From the NCBI GenBank assembly GCA_039583875.1, contig CM077163.1:232368646-232432645 (forward strand): DNA of 64,000 nucleotides. Direction: 5' to 3'. This DNA comes from Platanthera guangdongensis (Eukaryota; Streptophyta; Magnoliopsida; Asparagales; Orchidaceae). Below the pieces are notes generated by a model. The model ran no database searches and was not told the DNA's origin. It saw nothing but the letters and a program-made list of their open reading frames with translations. Shown here piece by piece: positions 52,239 through 63,685 of the stretch. Each line of letters begins with the position of its first letter. Position 1 is the first letter of the stretch. The position numbers and the translations under genes were made by a program.

Positions 52239-54278
52239 TCATGTCCCATCTTTTTTTGGAACTAGGAGTGCAGGAACGGCGCATAGACTCATACTCTCTC
52301 TAACGTGACCCTTCGAAATCAGATCGGTCACCTGCCTATGTAGCTCCTCATGCTCTTTCGGACTCATGCGATAGTGGGGTAAGTGTGGTAGGCTAACTCC
52401 TGGGATAAGGTCTATGCAGTGTTGTATGTCTCTCATCGGGGGTAGCTGATCGGGAAGCTCCTCCGGCATGATCTCAGAGAACTCTTCTATGAGGGGACGC
52501 ACCGTATCAGGAATGTCTAATGTCGTGGGGGTGATATCGATACCGGATAACATATAGACGACCTCACTATCCCTCATCTCCTCCTGGAATTGGGGCCCAG
52601 TCAGTAACATGGTGGCGGAGGGAAAGGATGTCGCGGAGACAGTGGTAGAAGGGGGCGAAGTCCTTTTTGGGGCTTTGGGAACAAGACCATTCTTCTGGGG
52701 AAGAAGAACGATCTTGCGCCCATTGCGCTCGAAGGAGTGAGAGTTCTTCACACCATCGTGAACTACGTGTCTATCGTACTGCCAAGGTCGTCCCAGCAGG
52801 ATGTGACATACCTCGATAGTAGCGACATGACACCACACAGCGTCCTGATACATACTGCCTATGGAAAACTCTACGAGACACTGGTGCGTGATAGGAATGG
52901 TTGTGCTACTAGTGACCCATGATAGACTATAGGGTTTTCCTAAGGGTTGGGTTTTTAATTTCAGCTTTTCAACCATGCGTTGAGAAACGAAGTTCTCCAT
53001 ACTACTGCTGTCTATAATGATGGAGCAGAACTGCCCTTGTATGCGTGCGGTGGTACGAAAGATGTTGTTTCTCAACCACTCGTCGTCAATAGGGGCCTTA
53101 GGAGTCAGGAGACTATGTTGGAGAACGCACACTAACCGCTCAGGTTGTTCTCCCTCAACTTCGTACTCACTCTCTAACTCAGCCTCGGGGGTCGGGTCAA
53201 TCTGGGAGTCACTAAGAAAAACTTCATACTCAGGATCTGATCCACTCTCAGAATCGACGATGGAGACGAAGTGGCGTCGCGGGCACTCAGGAGACTTATG
53301 GACCGGCTTCATACACTTAAAACATCTAAACGTCCCAGGCTGAGGCCTAGTGCCTACAATCTCCTTACCCTTGTTGGGAGGGGCAGGAAGTGCTGGGGTG
53401 TTCGTGGGCGCTACCGGTCGGGAGGACCCGGCAGGGGTGAAAGTGTGAGTCGAGGGAGACTTGTCTGTAGTCTTATTTCCAGATGTTCGTTTCTGTAGTG
53501 CCTCTACTCTACGTGCGCGACTCGTAGCCTCCCCTAAATCCTTATAATCAAGGAGCTCCAACTGATCTCGAATGGAGTAACGTAACCCGTTCAGAAAACG
53601 GAAAACGGTCATGTCATCGTACTCTCGGAGGTCGAGGCGAGACTGCAAGATTAGGAACTCATTTGTGTACTCGTCGACAGATAATTTGTCCTGACGTAAA
53701 TTATGGAACCTACGATACAGGGTTTGCATGTAATCGGACGGAACGTATCGCTTACGCAGTTGAGTTTTGAAATCGTTCCATGTTGTGATCGGGGGCATAC
53801 CTAAATTAAACCTACACCGTTCTAATTGTCCCCACCAAACTAATGCGGATCTTTTAAGTCTAAGCGTGGCATACTCAACTTGCCTAGCTTGGGGCAATTG
53901 CTTCCAAGCCAGGAATCGATCCATCCGCTCACACCATTCTAGGCAACTCTCGGGCTCTATTCGCCCTTCGAAATCACCCACGTCCAACTTGATTCCCACA
54001 TCCCAATGGGGTTGGTAACGTGGATCGTTGTGTGCATCCGGGTCGGGGTGTGCGAGTTCCCGAGGTTTATGATCAGGGTCGTTGTCGGTCATTAGGGTAG
54101 GTGGTCGGTTGGCGTGCAAGGTGTCTTCAATATTATTAACTGAAGGGCGCAGTCCGTTCATGATATGTGTGACACTACCCATACCGGCGGTAAGCGTCTC
54201 GACGGTTTTCATCAAATCACTCATGCGTCGAGCCAAATCTCCAACACTATTTTCTAACTGATCAACTCGTTTCTCCAT
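52239..54278 (-). pseudogene. gag: Gag, protease and RT start of gypsy H
   Basis: 679 codons from ATG 54278 (MEKRVDQLENSVGDLARRMS, likely coiled coil). Retrotransposon gag core: WCERMDRFLAWKQLP, ALVWWGQLERCR, TWNDFKTQLRKRYVPSDYMQ. Zinc knuckle CFKCMKPVHKSPEC (about 53320-53280). The protease site reads IIIDSSSMENFVS: the expected Gly after Asp-Ser is Ser, which probably inactivates it. RT begins RMSPKEHEELHRQVTDLI and VPALLVPKKDGT, then TGA. Gag and Pol are one frame here, without the intron seen in element A. Confidence 0.9.
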
Positions 54279-54569
54279 CGAGAAAATTTTTTTATTTATT
54301 TATTTTATTTTATTTTATTTTAATCCCTAAAAAGATATAAAATTTTATTATATTTTATTTTAAAAGAGAGATTTCCCGAGGGGGGGTAAAATACTTAAAT
54401 GAAACTAGATTTAAATAAAGTTTTTATTAATTTAAAAAAAAATTTTGAACGATGCTAAATAAAAAGATAAAATTTAAGATATATTTTTTAAAAAATAATA
54501 GAAAAAATTTAAATTTGCCGGATCGATCGATCCACAGTAGAAGTGGATCGAAAAGCTCTGATACCAAAC

Positions 54570-55722
54570 TGATGTAAAATAGGATTTGAATTGAACAAAA
54601 CACGCGTGCCGAGTGGTCAAATCCAATTTCGCACGCGATTTTCAACGTCGTCGCGAGAAGCCTTGAGAAGTTCGTTAATTTTTGTCGGGTGGAACTGCTA
54701 CGCGTTTTAGGGTTCTACTCCTCAGCGAAATCTACACGACCACAAGCCAAAAATACAAACAATAATTTATGGAATACGATATCGGTAGCAGAAGAACGCA
54801 ACGGCAAGCCCAGATTATTTTAAGCAAAGCATAAATTTACACTAAAGGCAAGGAGCAGCGAGTATACCCAAATGATTTGGCAGCGGAATAGGGACCCCTC
54901 CAAACCGTGACACACGTGCCAGAACACACGGGCAGTGATCGGGTCTAGCAACCGGAAGAGAAGCTTGCAGTCGACGGTGCTAAACGAACCCGAGTCGCCG
55001 GAGAGAAGATTTCCGGAGTCGACGGCGCTCGGTGGATTCGGCGTCCAATCGCGGCGACGTCGCTGGGTAAAGTCCCGCGGGAAGAGATCGTCTGTAGCGG
55101 CACGGGAGGTTCCAGGCAATGGCCTCGCGGTACCGCCAGGAGCGAACGGGGAAGTCGGCGACGGAATGGAGCCTTGAGCGCGATGTCGACGTCGCCTGGC
55201 GTATCGATGGCGATGCTGAAACCCTCCAGGCGCGGGCTGATGGTTGAAGGGCGTGCGGCTTGACCAGGATAGGCAGAGAATGAGATTTATTTCGTTCTCT
55301 GTCTTTTTCCGGGGTGGTCCTCTTTTGATTTGAACTCATCCATTTATAAAACATCATTTTGTATTTTAAGCATGAAATCCTCCTTCTTCTTTTTTTCTAA
55401 ATTTGTAGAATGAGATCTCCATAATATATTTCATAATTGCTCTTAATTTGAAATTTGAAATTTGAATGAGATCTCCATAATATATTTCCTAATTGCTCCT
55501 AATTTGAAATTTAAATTTACATTTACTTAAAAAGGCCTGGGCTTGCCGTTATCGTTCTACTACTAATAATATCGGACCATTTTATTCAAGGTCTCAATGG
55601 CCGGTCAAACCACGGAGCCAACGAACGGGCAAGGAAAATAACATCAAATAAAGTGCGCGGGAAACATAGTAATAAGACAGAAAAAAACTTTGATGCACTA
55701 GGGTGATGTACGGGTTGCATCA
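54570..55722 (-). repeat. 5' LTR of gypsy H
   Basis: 1153 bp, near-identical to the 3' LTR. Confidence 0.95.
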
Positions 55723-55727
55723 CCTTT

Positions 55728-56214
55728 GGTTTGAAGTATATGTTACATTGAGTGCTTCGATTCCACAAAATTCATCTTCCGATTGAGGGAGATAGTAGTA
55801 AGTTAGTAACCTGAAATTCATCCCGCACTTCAGGGAGGGGAGCCAAGAGAAGAGGCCACATAGGTGCAATAGGGAGGTCGCGCTGAGTCCGACAGTTGAA
55901 AATGGGAGGTCGCGCAAACTGGTCACTGAGAGGACTCCGGGCGATTGAAAAAAGGAGGTCGCGCAAACCGGTCACAACATGGAGTCCGGGCGGTTGCAAA
56001 AGAGAGGTCGCGCAGAGTCCACACGGATGAGGTTTGGAGGCCAAAGAGAAAGGCCCGCAAGGAGAAGTGGAGGGTGGAAGGGGAGGGCTTGTGGGTGGAG
56101 TCTTCACGAAGTCCACACGAATGAGGGTGGGCGGTCTCAGTAGAGTTGTTCGCGGAGAGTAGGGTGGGTGGTTTCAAGAGGTTGTTTGTATGCCATAACC
56201 TAGCTCCGATGCCA
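55728..56214 (-). other. Gag start, leader and primer site of copia G
   Basis: Minus strand: primer site TGGCATCGGAGC (56214-56203), a leader with three or four copies of a GACCTCC(C)/CGCGACCTCC-type motif (55870-56020), then the beginning of gag. No complete frame. Confidence 0.65.
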
Positions 56215-56333
56215 TGTGGAAAACCAAAATACAAATAAAAATATCTATTTTAATTGTCCAGAAATCTACTTATTACACGAATGCACCCCTTTTTATATAT
56301 AATAGAGAATGTGAGAGAATATACAAATGATGA
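56215..56333 (-). repeat. 5' LTR fragment of copia G
   Basis: Ends CCACA immediately before the primer site on the minus strand. Cut at 56334 by element C. Confidence 0.7.
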
Positions 56334-57060
56334 TGTACAACCCCTATTCGTCAAGGGTCAACAGTCAAACTCAACAGTCAACGGTCAACGGTCAGCAAGC
56401 AACTCCAACAGTAGAAGACCGGGTCAACGAGCAGTAGCGAACCGCGAGATGATCCTTTCGTATGGGCGAGTATCATACTCGCCAGGGTGAGCAACTACCC
56501 AGCAACGCAGGAGAGCATTGAAGCCCCTACCGACCAGGCGAGTACCGATCAGCAAGCAGTAGCGAGTATCAATAATACTCGCCTAGTTAGCGACCTCCAG
56601 TGACCGCCTTGCCAGGCGTGCCGAGCAGCGCAGATAGGCGCTAGGTGGAACTCGCCAACAACCGAGTCAAGGCACCGGTAGGATGTAGATGGTGAGTGCA
56701 AGGTTGGGCCTCCTCGCCAGGAGACCCCCCCCCCCATGTTTTGTCTATAAATAGGACCTCAGGGGTACCAAGAATGACACCTTGAGACCTTGAGATCCCC
56801 CCCCCCATTTTGACACTAGCTTCTCTCTGTGTGGTGACTTCCTCGTACCTAGCTCAACCATCTTTGGTTGTGGAGGAGAAACTCTTCCATGTTTTTGGGT
56901 ACGTATTGGGACCTACCTACTGTAGCGTCTGGGGTCCTCTAGTCATTTCTCTCTCTCCTGTTTAATCTTCAGAGCCGGACAGCCGAGTCGCTGGGTCGAG
57001 TAGCATCAGGCGGCACTTAGATCCGTGTATTTTGGAGTCGAGATTTTTTTGGCTTCAACA
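56334..57060 (+). repeat. 5' LTR of element C
   Basis: 727 bp, TGTACAACCCC...GGCTTCAACA. Two poly-C runs (about 56725 and 56800). Confidence 0.9.
56746..56753 (+). promoter_or_regulatory. TATA box of the element C LTR
   Basis: TATAAATA inside TTTTGTCTATAAATAGGA; the same 18-mer occurs upstream of the antisense ORF at 63668-63685 (minus). Confidence 0.75.
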
Positions 57061-57061
57061 T

Positions 57062-57077
57062 TTTGGTGCAGTGAGCG
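57062..57077 (+). other. Primer-binding site of element C
   Basis: TTTGGTGCAGTGAGCG, one base after the LTR. Shared with element D except for one base. tRNA not identified. Confidence 0.7.
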
Positions 57078-57118
57078 TGGATCGTAGTCGGAAGAGGAAA
57101 GTCCAGCAAGGAGGCAGC

Positions 57119-58414
57119 ATGGTGAACGAAGGTGAGCAGGAAGGAGTGGTCAGGAACTCGCAGTGTCTTAGCGAGTATCTTACTCAGGCCGAGTTCACCG
57201 CGGAGATCGGCGGGCTCGCGCAGCGTTTGGAGGAAACGGTGCGCTCGTTGTTCGCTCCTCGCCCGGAGGTCCTAGCGATGTCGCCGAGGTGCGAGACCCT
57301 ATCTGAAGACGTCGCGCCGATAAGGAGGCCCGACAAGGAGCATGTGGTGGAGCAGGAGCGACCAGCACAGTCAAGGAACTTTCCGGCGAGTAATCAGGGG
57401 GTCAGGATTCTAGAAGACGAGTATCAAGGGAGGGCCTGGGATACTTGCACAGGCGAATTCGGCGTTCCTCGCCAACTCGCAAGTCGCCACTCGGTTGGAA
57501 GGAGCCTGTTTAGTGAGGAGGTGTTGTCAGCTCTAGTCCCCGAGGGATTCAGGAATCCAATCCTGAACTACTACTCTGGGAGGGATGACCCGGTCAGGCA
57601 TCTGCAGTGGTTCGAGGACGTTGTGTCGATCCGTACTATGATGGACGCCTTTAAGTGCGGGTTCTTTGTCATCGCCTTCGATGGAAAAGCCCGGGATTGT
57701 TTCCACCAGTTGTCGGCTAATTCGGTAAACTGCTTCGAAGATTTGCGCAGAGGGTTGGTAGCAAGGTTCGCTACATTGAAAAAGAGGAAGAAGGGGGCAG
57801 TGACCCTTTTCCATCTGAGGTGGGGAGAGAGGGAGACGTTGGACTGTTACATTGATCGTTTCCAAGAGGAGGTCTTGGGTATCCAGGAGGTGGATAGCAA
57901 CACGTTGATGCTAGCCTTGACTTTCGGGCTAAAGCATGGATTCTTCAGCTTGGAGGTCAGCAGGGATCCCCTGAAGACGTACGAGGAACTCATGGAAAGG
58001 GCTACCAAGTTCATTCAAGGAGAGACGGCCAACCCCGGTTTCCTGGCTAGGTTGGACCGGGCAACCAGAGATGAGGAGAATGATGAGGAGGACAGAAGGA
58101 CGCCGAAAAGGCGTCCAAGGCAGTGACAAAAGAATGGAGAAGTGAAGAGGCGAGAGGAAAGAAGGGAGGAGCCGAGGAAGAGAGAGGAGCGTCAGAGGTC
58201 GGAGGAGAGGAGGCCTGTCGAGGCTCTGAAGCGCCAGGAAAAGGAAAGAAGGTTCCAGTACCCCGTGAATCAGCCGTCGTGGAGGCCGGCTGGAAGGAGG
58301 AATTCTCTGGGGAGGAGAGATGATCGGTATCAGCCAGGAGGGTGTCAGGGAGGAGATCGGAGGGAAGCAATGGCGGTGGCCAGGCTAAGAAATCGTTTCC
58401 CTAGGAGGAATTAG
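57119..58414 (+). pseudogene. gag: Gag of element C
   Basis: Start ATG 57119 (MVNEGEQEGV); an upstream TTG at 57032 lies inside the LTR and is rejected. Core: VPEGFRNPILNYYSGRDDPV, HLQWFEDVVSIRTMMDAFKC, GKARDCFHQLSANSVNCFED, FHLRWGERETLDCYIDRFQE, RDPLKTYEELMERATKFIQG. In-frame TGA at 58124-58126, after which the same frame continues through a basic tail (RRPVEALKRQEKERRFQY) to a TAG at 58412. Retrotransposon gag of the same family as element D gag. Confidence 0.9.
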
Positions 58415-59019
58415 AGGATGAGGAACAGGCTCGTGGAGGTGCCCCTGTACTGTGACCTTCATCGAGTCGAGGGGCCAGAACCATGACGTGTCCGGACTTT
58501 CTAGAGGCCAGGAGGAGAGCTGGAGGAGTAGGGGAAGAGGTAATCCAGGAGCAGAGAGGTCAGGAGGATCAGGGAAGGCAACAAGGCCCAGATCGCTAGA
58601 GGAATGAAAATAGAGTTGACCATGGGACCCGTGGAGGGATCGGTCAAGGAGGAGGCAGAGGGGTCGGAGCGATCCATGGAGGAGCTGAAGAGGAGGCCTC
58701 CCGCAAGGGAACGCTCTACACCATCTACAGGAGTGGTGTTGCCTTGGCCTCACAGGCACCCCAGCAGATGGAGGAGATCACATTCTCGGCAGAGGACCTT
58801 CTGGGCAATGAGAATTTCTTCCATGACGTGCTCGTTATAAAGCAGCCTACTATCTGTTGCACGGCGGAGAGCTCTATCGTAAGACTCTCTCAGGCCCCTT
58901 GACCAGGTGCGTGGCGGAGCTTAAGGTTCCTCGGTCCTATAAGAGATTCATTCGGGAGAATATGGGAGCCACTCAGGAACTCGCACTCTGGAGCAGAGGA
59001 TCATAAGACACGGTTAGTT
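58415..59019 (+). pseudogene. Gag end and pol deletion region of element C
   Basis: Short remnants: LVEVPLYCDLHRVEGPEP (the YCxxHR element at the end of Tat-type gag), INTIYRSGVALASQAP and MEEITFSAEDLLGNENFFHD in changing frames, as in gag/protease borders of this lineage. Protease active site, RT and RNase H are absent: within a few hundred bases the sequence is already integrase. A deletion of about 2.5 kb is inferred. Confidence 0.7.
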
Positions 59020-60002
59020 TTGGCCAACAATCAAGAAAGATGTTGAAACATTCTCCCGGAAGTGTCTGAAGTGTCAGTTGTTCGCCCCTCTCCAGTTACA
59101 ACCAGTCCAACAACTCCACTCAATTACGGCCCTTTGGTCGTTCGTCATCTGGGGAATGAACTTGGTTGGCCCTTTCCCTCAAGCCAGCGGGAGTCAGAAG
59201 TAAAGTTCATTCTGGTAATGATCGACTACTTCTCGAAATGGATTGAGGTCAAAGCTCTAACAAGACCACGTCCTAGATCGTGAAAAACTTCATTTGGAGG
59301 GAGATCGCCTGCAGGTTTGGGATTCCTCTCACCATCGTCACGGATAACGAAACCCAGTTCGCCAGCCTAGACTGTCAGCAACTAGGGACGAATCTTTGAT
59401 TCGCCTCTATACATCACCCCCGAAGCAACGGACAGGTGGAAGTCGCGAACAAGCTTATCATCAACTTGCTGAAGAAGAAAGTCGCTAATTTGAAAGGGAA
59501 CTGGGTCGAGTAGCTCCCATCAGTTCTATGGGCGTTGCGAACCACCCCCAACTCAGTCACTGAGGAGACACCTTTCAAGCTATCTCACTGGTCTGAAGCT
59601 CTCATTTCGGTCGAATTTGAAGTTCGGAGTCCCCGGGTGATCGCGGCAGAGGATGGAGGGGAAGAGTGGCGCCTCAAAACTGAAGAAGATCAAAGGCTCT
59701 CCCTCGATTTCATAGAAGATATCCGGGACCTCGCATCATCCAGGCAAGAAGAGGTCAAGAGAAGGATGGCGAGGCACTTCGACAAGCACGTCCGCCCAAA
59801 GCAACTCCAAGTTGGGGACCTGGTCCTGAAGAAAGTGGATGTCGTAGGAAGACCAGTCATCGGAAAGCTTCACCCAAATTTGGAAGGGCCTTTCATCGTC
59901 TAAGAGTCACTTGGGACAGGAGGGTACCGCTTGCAGGATCAAGAAGGAGGACCGCTTGGGAATACCCGGAGCGGCGAAGATCTGAAGAGGTTCCATCCCT
60001 GA
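59020..60002 (+). pseudogene. Integrase of element C
   Basis: Zinc region remnant WPTIKKDVETFSRKC (about 59025); IWGMNLVGPFPQASGS (first Asp changed to Asn in GMNLVG, usual D); FILVMIDYFSKWIEVKAL; CRFGIPLTIVTDNETQFAS (second Asp, about 59338); HPRSNGQVEVANKLI (Glu). An open part at 59535-59903 follows: RTTPNSVTEETPFKLSHWSE, RQEEVKRRMARHFDKHVRPK, QVGDLVLKKV, GKLHPNLEGPFIV; then a stop and YRLQDQEGGPLGNT to the end near 60002. Frames change at least four times. Confidence 0.85.
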
Positions 60003-61484
60003 AAAGGGTGAGTTGTAATATGTGTTGTAATCATTTCTTTTTTGATACATATATACTTATCCCTGAAATATTGGGATTCTCCATGTTTGTTCATTTGTTA
60101 GATTGTGGATAAATGCGTGACAGCGTTCGCCATCGTCCTCGTGATCGGGTAGGAGGGAATGAGTCGCTCACTCGAGTCCCACAAAATACACGAAGCGGGT
60201 GATGAGACTGTGTATCGGGTAATGTAATGAGTCTTCCCAAGACCAAGCTTCAGCGTTGACGGTCGAGATCAGCTCCCCACATGCACGTTGGTTGTTGACC
60301 CCCTGATGGCACTTCTCACTCGGCTGTGGGAGTTGTGGGAAAAGAGCCTGGTACCAGCACCTCAACCCGATGGCGAGAATGAAAGTCCTCCGCTGTCATG
60401 GGCGTTGTAGAGGCCACAGGAGAGTCGTGAACCCAGAACAGGGTCGAAAGCTACTTTCTTTATTTTTTGATGGTTTGTCATCACTCAGGAAGCAATCCCT
60501 CCCGATTAGAGTGAGGAGAGCCAGGATGGAAGCCTCTGGCGTGTGTGTCCTGATGGACCACCCGAGTGTCAATCCCTGTTGAGGTTCTCTCTTGCTCCTC
60601 GATCAGGGAGGGAATGGAGGCCTCGGATGTGTATGTCCCGTTGGACCTACTGAGGGCCTTTGCCGTTTGCCAATCAAACCAAGGCATGAGCAACCAACTC
60701 GAATTCCATCACCCATAGGGCGGATGATTGGACAGTGGATCGGGTAATGTAATGAGTCTTCCTAAGACCAAGCCTCTGCACTGGCGGTCGAGATTAGTTC
60801 CAACCTTGCACGATGGTGGTTGACCCTCCGACCGCACTTCTCATCCGACTAGGGGCGTTGGGCAAAAAAAGGAGTCCGTAGGGGGAAACCCCCTCTCGGC
60901 AAGCAGGAGTCGTTTCTTTCCAAGAGGAAAAAAATTTTTACTCCCAAAGAAGCTGACGACTTTTTCACTCCTTTGTAGCGCTCGAGGACCAAGCTAATGA
61001 TGACTACAAGCACAGGAGCCCTCGTGAAGTGGAATAGACAAAGTTAAGGTCCCGACACGAGCTTCTCTCTAAAAAAAATGATTGCGCTGCAGCAGGGAAG
61101 TCGGCATCTCGCTCCCTCGAGCGAGGAGTCCTCCAAGTGAATAAGTCGACGAGGTCGGGATCCCGGCGCGGGCTTGTCCTCTCTTCCATGGCAACTCAAC
61201 CTTACAGGTCGGCGAGCACTGGTGATGCTCCTCCAGATAAGGTAAGCGAGAATCCATCACAGGTCGCGTCTAAGAGCTTGACGAGTATCCATCGCAGGTC
61301 GCGCCTAAGAGCCGGGCGAGTATCCATCCCAGGTCACGTCTAAGAACCTGGAAAATATCCATCGCAGGTCACGCCTAAGAGCCCAGGGGGTATCGGATGA
61401 GCGAGTATCAAGATGTTAAACATAAAAGAACGAATGAAACGAGAGGAGAAGCCATGACAAAAGTATTGTCTTTCGATTAATTAC
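60003..61484 (+). repeat. Repeat-rich 3'UTR of element C
   Basis: No gene on the plus strand. Direct repeats about 530 bp apart: the segment with ATCGGGTAATGTAATGAGTC at 60215 and again at 60743, each followed by GGTCGAGAT and GTTGACC. A pair of roughly 90-bp units near 60480 and 60590 (ATGGAAGCCTC/ATGGAGGCCTC). Four to five copies of a unit of about 37 bp with GTATCCATCGCAGGTC and GCCTAAGAGC at 61250-61395. Confidence 0.85.
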
Positions 61485-61574
61485 AGATATCCCAAAAATG
61501 AGGAGTTTTTCGCCTGTTACATCAACCAAACAGTACATGAAAATGAGGAATGAAGGTCGGACAGCTACAGCTCT

Positions 61575-63568
61575 TCAGGAGGCATCCTCGTCCTCCTCAG
61601 TGTCGGAGTCGGAGTCATCAAAACTCGGCGATCGTGGGGGCATCGGAGAATCGGACTCCTCGGCGAGGAGGCCCGGAATTATCTCATCCACGGTAAGATT
61701 CTCGGAGCCCGGCATCAGCCGATTCTCGTACTGTAGTGTGGCGAGGAGCTCATCGCCTACCGCCCCGGCGATCTTGCGTTTCATACGAGAGGGGTCCTCC
61801 AGAACGATCCAAATCTTCTTCCCGATTATGGAGGTGCTCGCCATAGGTGGTTGGTTCCTCGCGGCCTCCCGCCTTTCCAGCTCGGCGACTCGGACCTGGG
61901 ATGCCTCCAGCGCCGCCTGGGTCTTGGCGAGCTGCAGCTCCAACGCTGAGATGCGCTGAGCCGCGACCAGCTCGGCCTCCTGCGTGAAGAAAAAGTCCCG
62001 TGTCAATTACGTCGCCAACTTACGTAGGGAGTACATAGTGACAAGTGTTTTCATGACCAGAACCACCTCGTAGGCCTTGCTTTTGGCAACCTTTGCCTCG
62101 GATTCCCGCAGCAGTTTCTCAAGCTCTTCGATCCTCGGTCGGGACTTGTCCTGTGAGTGAGCTAGTGCATCGATTCGATCACTCTGCACATCAAATCTAT
62201 CGTCTGCCGCCTTCAGGTTCCTCGCCAGCTGGTGGGTAAGCTCCAAGGATCGAAGCAGTGACCTCGAAGCCAGATTGGAGAGGAAGGAGGTACTGGACTC
62301 CAGCAGCACCGCGACGTCTTCTCGGTCATATAAGGCGAAGGCGATGTTGTAGGCATCGTCGTCGTCATCCCAATCCTCGGACCAGGGAGGAGGGTTGGAA
62401 CAAAGATGGACCTCGTGAGCCCCTTCCTCCCAGGTGACCAAGGGGTGACCAAAGAGGTCCACCCCCTCGCTACCCTGACCAAAATTGGGATGCGAGATTG
62501 TCTCCTCAGCCTCACTATTCATGCAGACTTCTTTACTCTTCAAGGCGAACTCCTTATGGCGAGGTCACTTTTTTGACGGCTCGTCGGGCTCAGGGTTCCT
62601 CGGAGGATTGGCGACGGAGGGGCGCACAAGCAATTCAACGACGTTTGGCTCTTCTTGAATTGATGACATCGGATGATGCCTCCTCGGCGATGATTCAGCT
62701 GTGCACGCCTGGGATTCCAGACCGGGCACTGATGAAGGTGGTTCCTTCGCGAGAGGGAGCGGTTCCCGCGGGACTGTGTGGACGCCTGTCAAAGCAAGAT
62801 CAACGTTAAACCAATATCTGAAGGTCGCGGTAATGAAGGGCGGGAGCAAGCCAAGTATACATGTGTCTGACCAGATATAGGGAACGTCGGCGGCATCGCG
62901 TCGCCAGAGGGTAACGTCAAACCTCCTGCCGACGAAGGCCGATCGCAGCTCATTAGCAACCCCCTCCAAGATGGGGGTGTGGAAGACCTCGTCTGGTGGT
63001 TGTTGAGGGGCGAGTAGAATGTCATCAACTGGTCTGCTGACAATCACGAACCGCTCTGTCGAGCGATGCACCTTGTTTACAGTACAAACAGCAATGCATG
63101 TGTGGCTGGAGAAGAAGACGATCATGTCTTTCATTGCTCCGATGTTGAAGATCTTCTTAAAGGTTGTCAGGTCGAAGAATATCTCCTCCACCCTCAGAAA
63201 GGAGATATACTCGACGATGATCGCAACCCCGTTGGGATACATCTGGGCCGGCATCAGTCTGAAATGTCAAAGGATCTCGCAAAACTCAGGCCATGGCGGC
63301 AGCCGGAGGCCGACCTCGAAGTGTCGAATGGGCGGCACTACTCAGCCAAGGAAGGAAGAATCCTCGCGCGAATGGGCGACCTCGAAGTCTCGATGTGCTC
63401 AGTAGAGCGAGGTATCCTCGCGTGTAGGCCTTCCTTGGTGGGAGGGAAGAATCTGAGTTTGAAATCTTCAAGGTCTGGAGAGTTTGTGATGGGTTTTTTA
63501 AAAATCACGAACTTGAAAGTCGCGATGTGATTAACTTTGCGAGCATGAGCATCCTCGGCGGTAACCAT
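61575..63568 (-). pseudogene. Antisense ORF of element C (Tat-type aORF)
   Basis: Start ATG 63568 (MVTAEDAHAR). Reads ...SPDLEDFKLRFFPPT; then, after a frame change near 63340, FEVGLRLPPWPEFCEIL, TGA near 63273, HFRLMPAQMYPNGVAIIVEY, FFDLTTFKKIFNIG, FVGRRFDVTLWRRDAADVPY; TGA at 62565; an acidic and then coiled-coil region (HSQDKSRPRIEELEKLLRES, ELQLAKTQAALEASQVRVAE); TAA at 62007; and an acidic C-terminus to 61575. The three later pieces share one frame. This layout matches the antisense ORF known from Tat-lineage elements ('putative gypsy type transposon' / Transposase_28 family); its function is unknown. Confidence 0.85.
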
Positions 63569-63667
63569 CTTGAAAGCTGGTGGCGAGTGGCGAGTTAGAA
63601 GACGCGAGAAAGCCTAAGAGAGCAAAGATAAGCGTTCTGCAAAAACGGCGCCGTTTCACCCCCCGCC

Positions 63668-63685
63668 CTCCTATTTATAGACAAA
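63668..63685 (-). promoter_or_regulatory. Promoter core of the antisense ORF
   Basis: Minus-strand TTTTGTCTATAAATAGGA, identical over 18 nt to the LTR promoter core at 56740-56757, preceded by a C-rich stretch in both places. It lies about 100 bp upstream of the antisense ORF start. Confidence 0.7.

Larger units (their letters stand above)
48511..55722 (-). mobile_element. Ty3/gypsy chromovirus 'H', full length, young
   Basis: LTRs 48511-49663 and 54570-55722 are each 1153 bp and nearly identical; exact target duplication ccttt (48506-48510 and 55723-55727). Minus-strand primer site TGGTATCAGAGCTTTT (54551-54566) and purine tract (49664-49675). gag-PR-RT-RH-IN-chromodomain order. Lesions: a stop in RT, an in-frame RT deletion of the catalytic box, and two later frame changes. 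Inserted in copia G. Confidence 0.95.
44471..56333 (-). mobile_element. Decayed Ty1/copia element 'G', multiply interrupted
   Basis: Minus-strand order: 5' LTR end (56333-56215), primer site GCTCCGATGCCA region (56203-56214), leader, gag (55800-55723 and 48510-47850, split by gypsy H), protease, integrase, RT, and RNase H ending at 44471 where it is truncated. The proteins are clearly of the copia B type (for example TEQWLRDDCRVQSWLLN against DEWLRNDGRVQTWILN). Its 3' LTR is missing and its 5' LTR is cut by element C. Confidence 0.85.

Noticed and set aside
62000..62025. 44-nt GTAAGT...GCAG intron in the antisense ORF
   Set aside because: Too short for a plant intron, and removal breaks the shared frame of the flanking pieces; a simple TAA nonsense codon explains the break.
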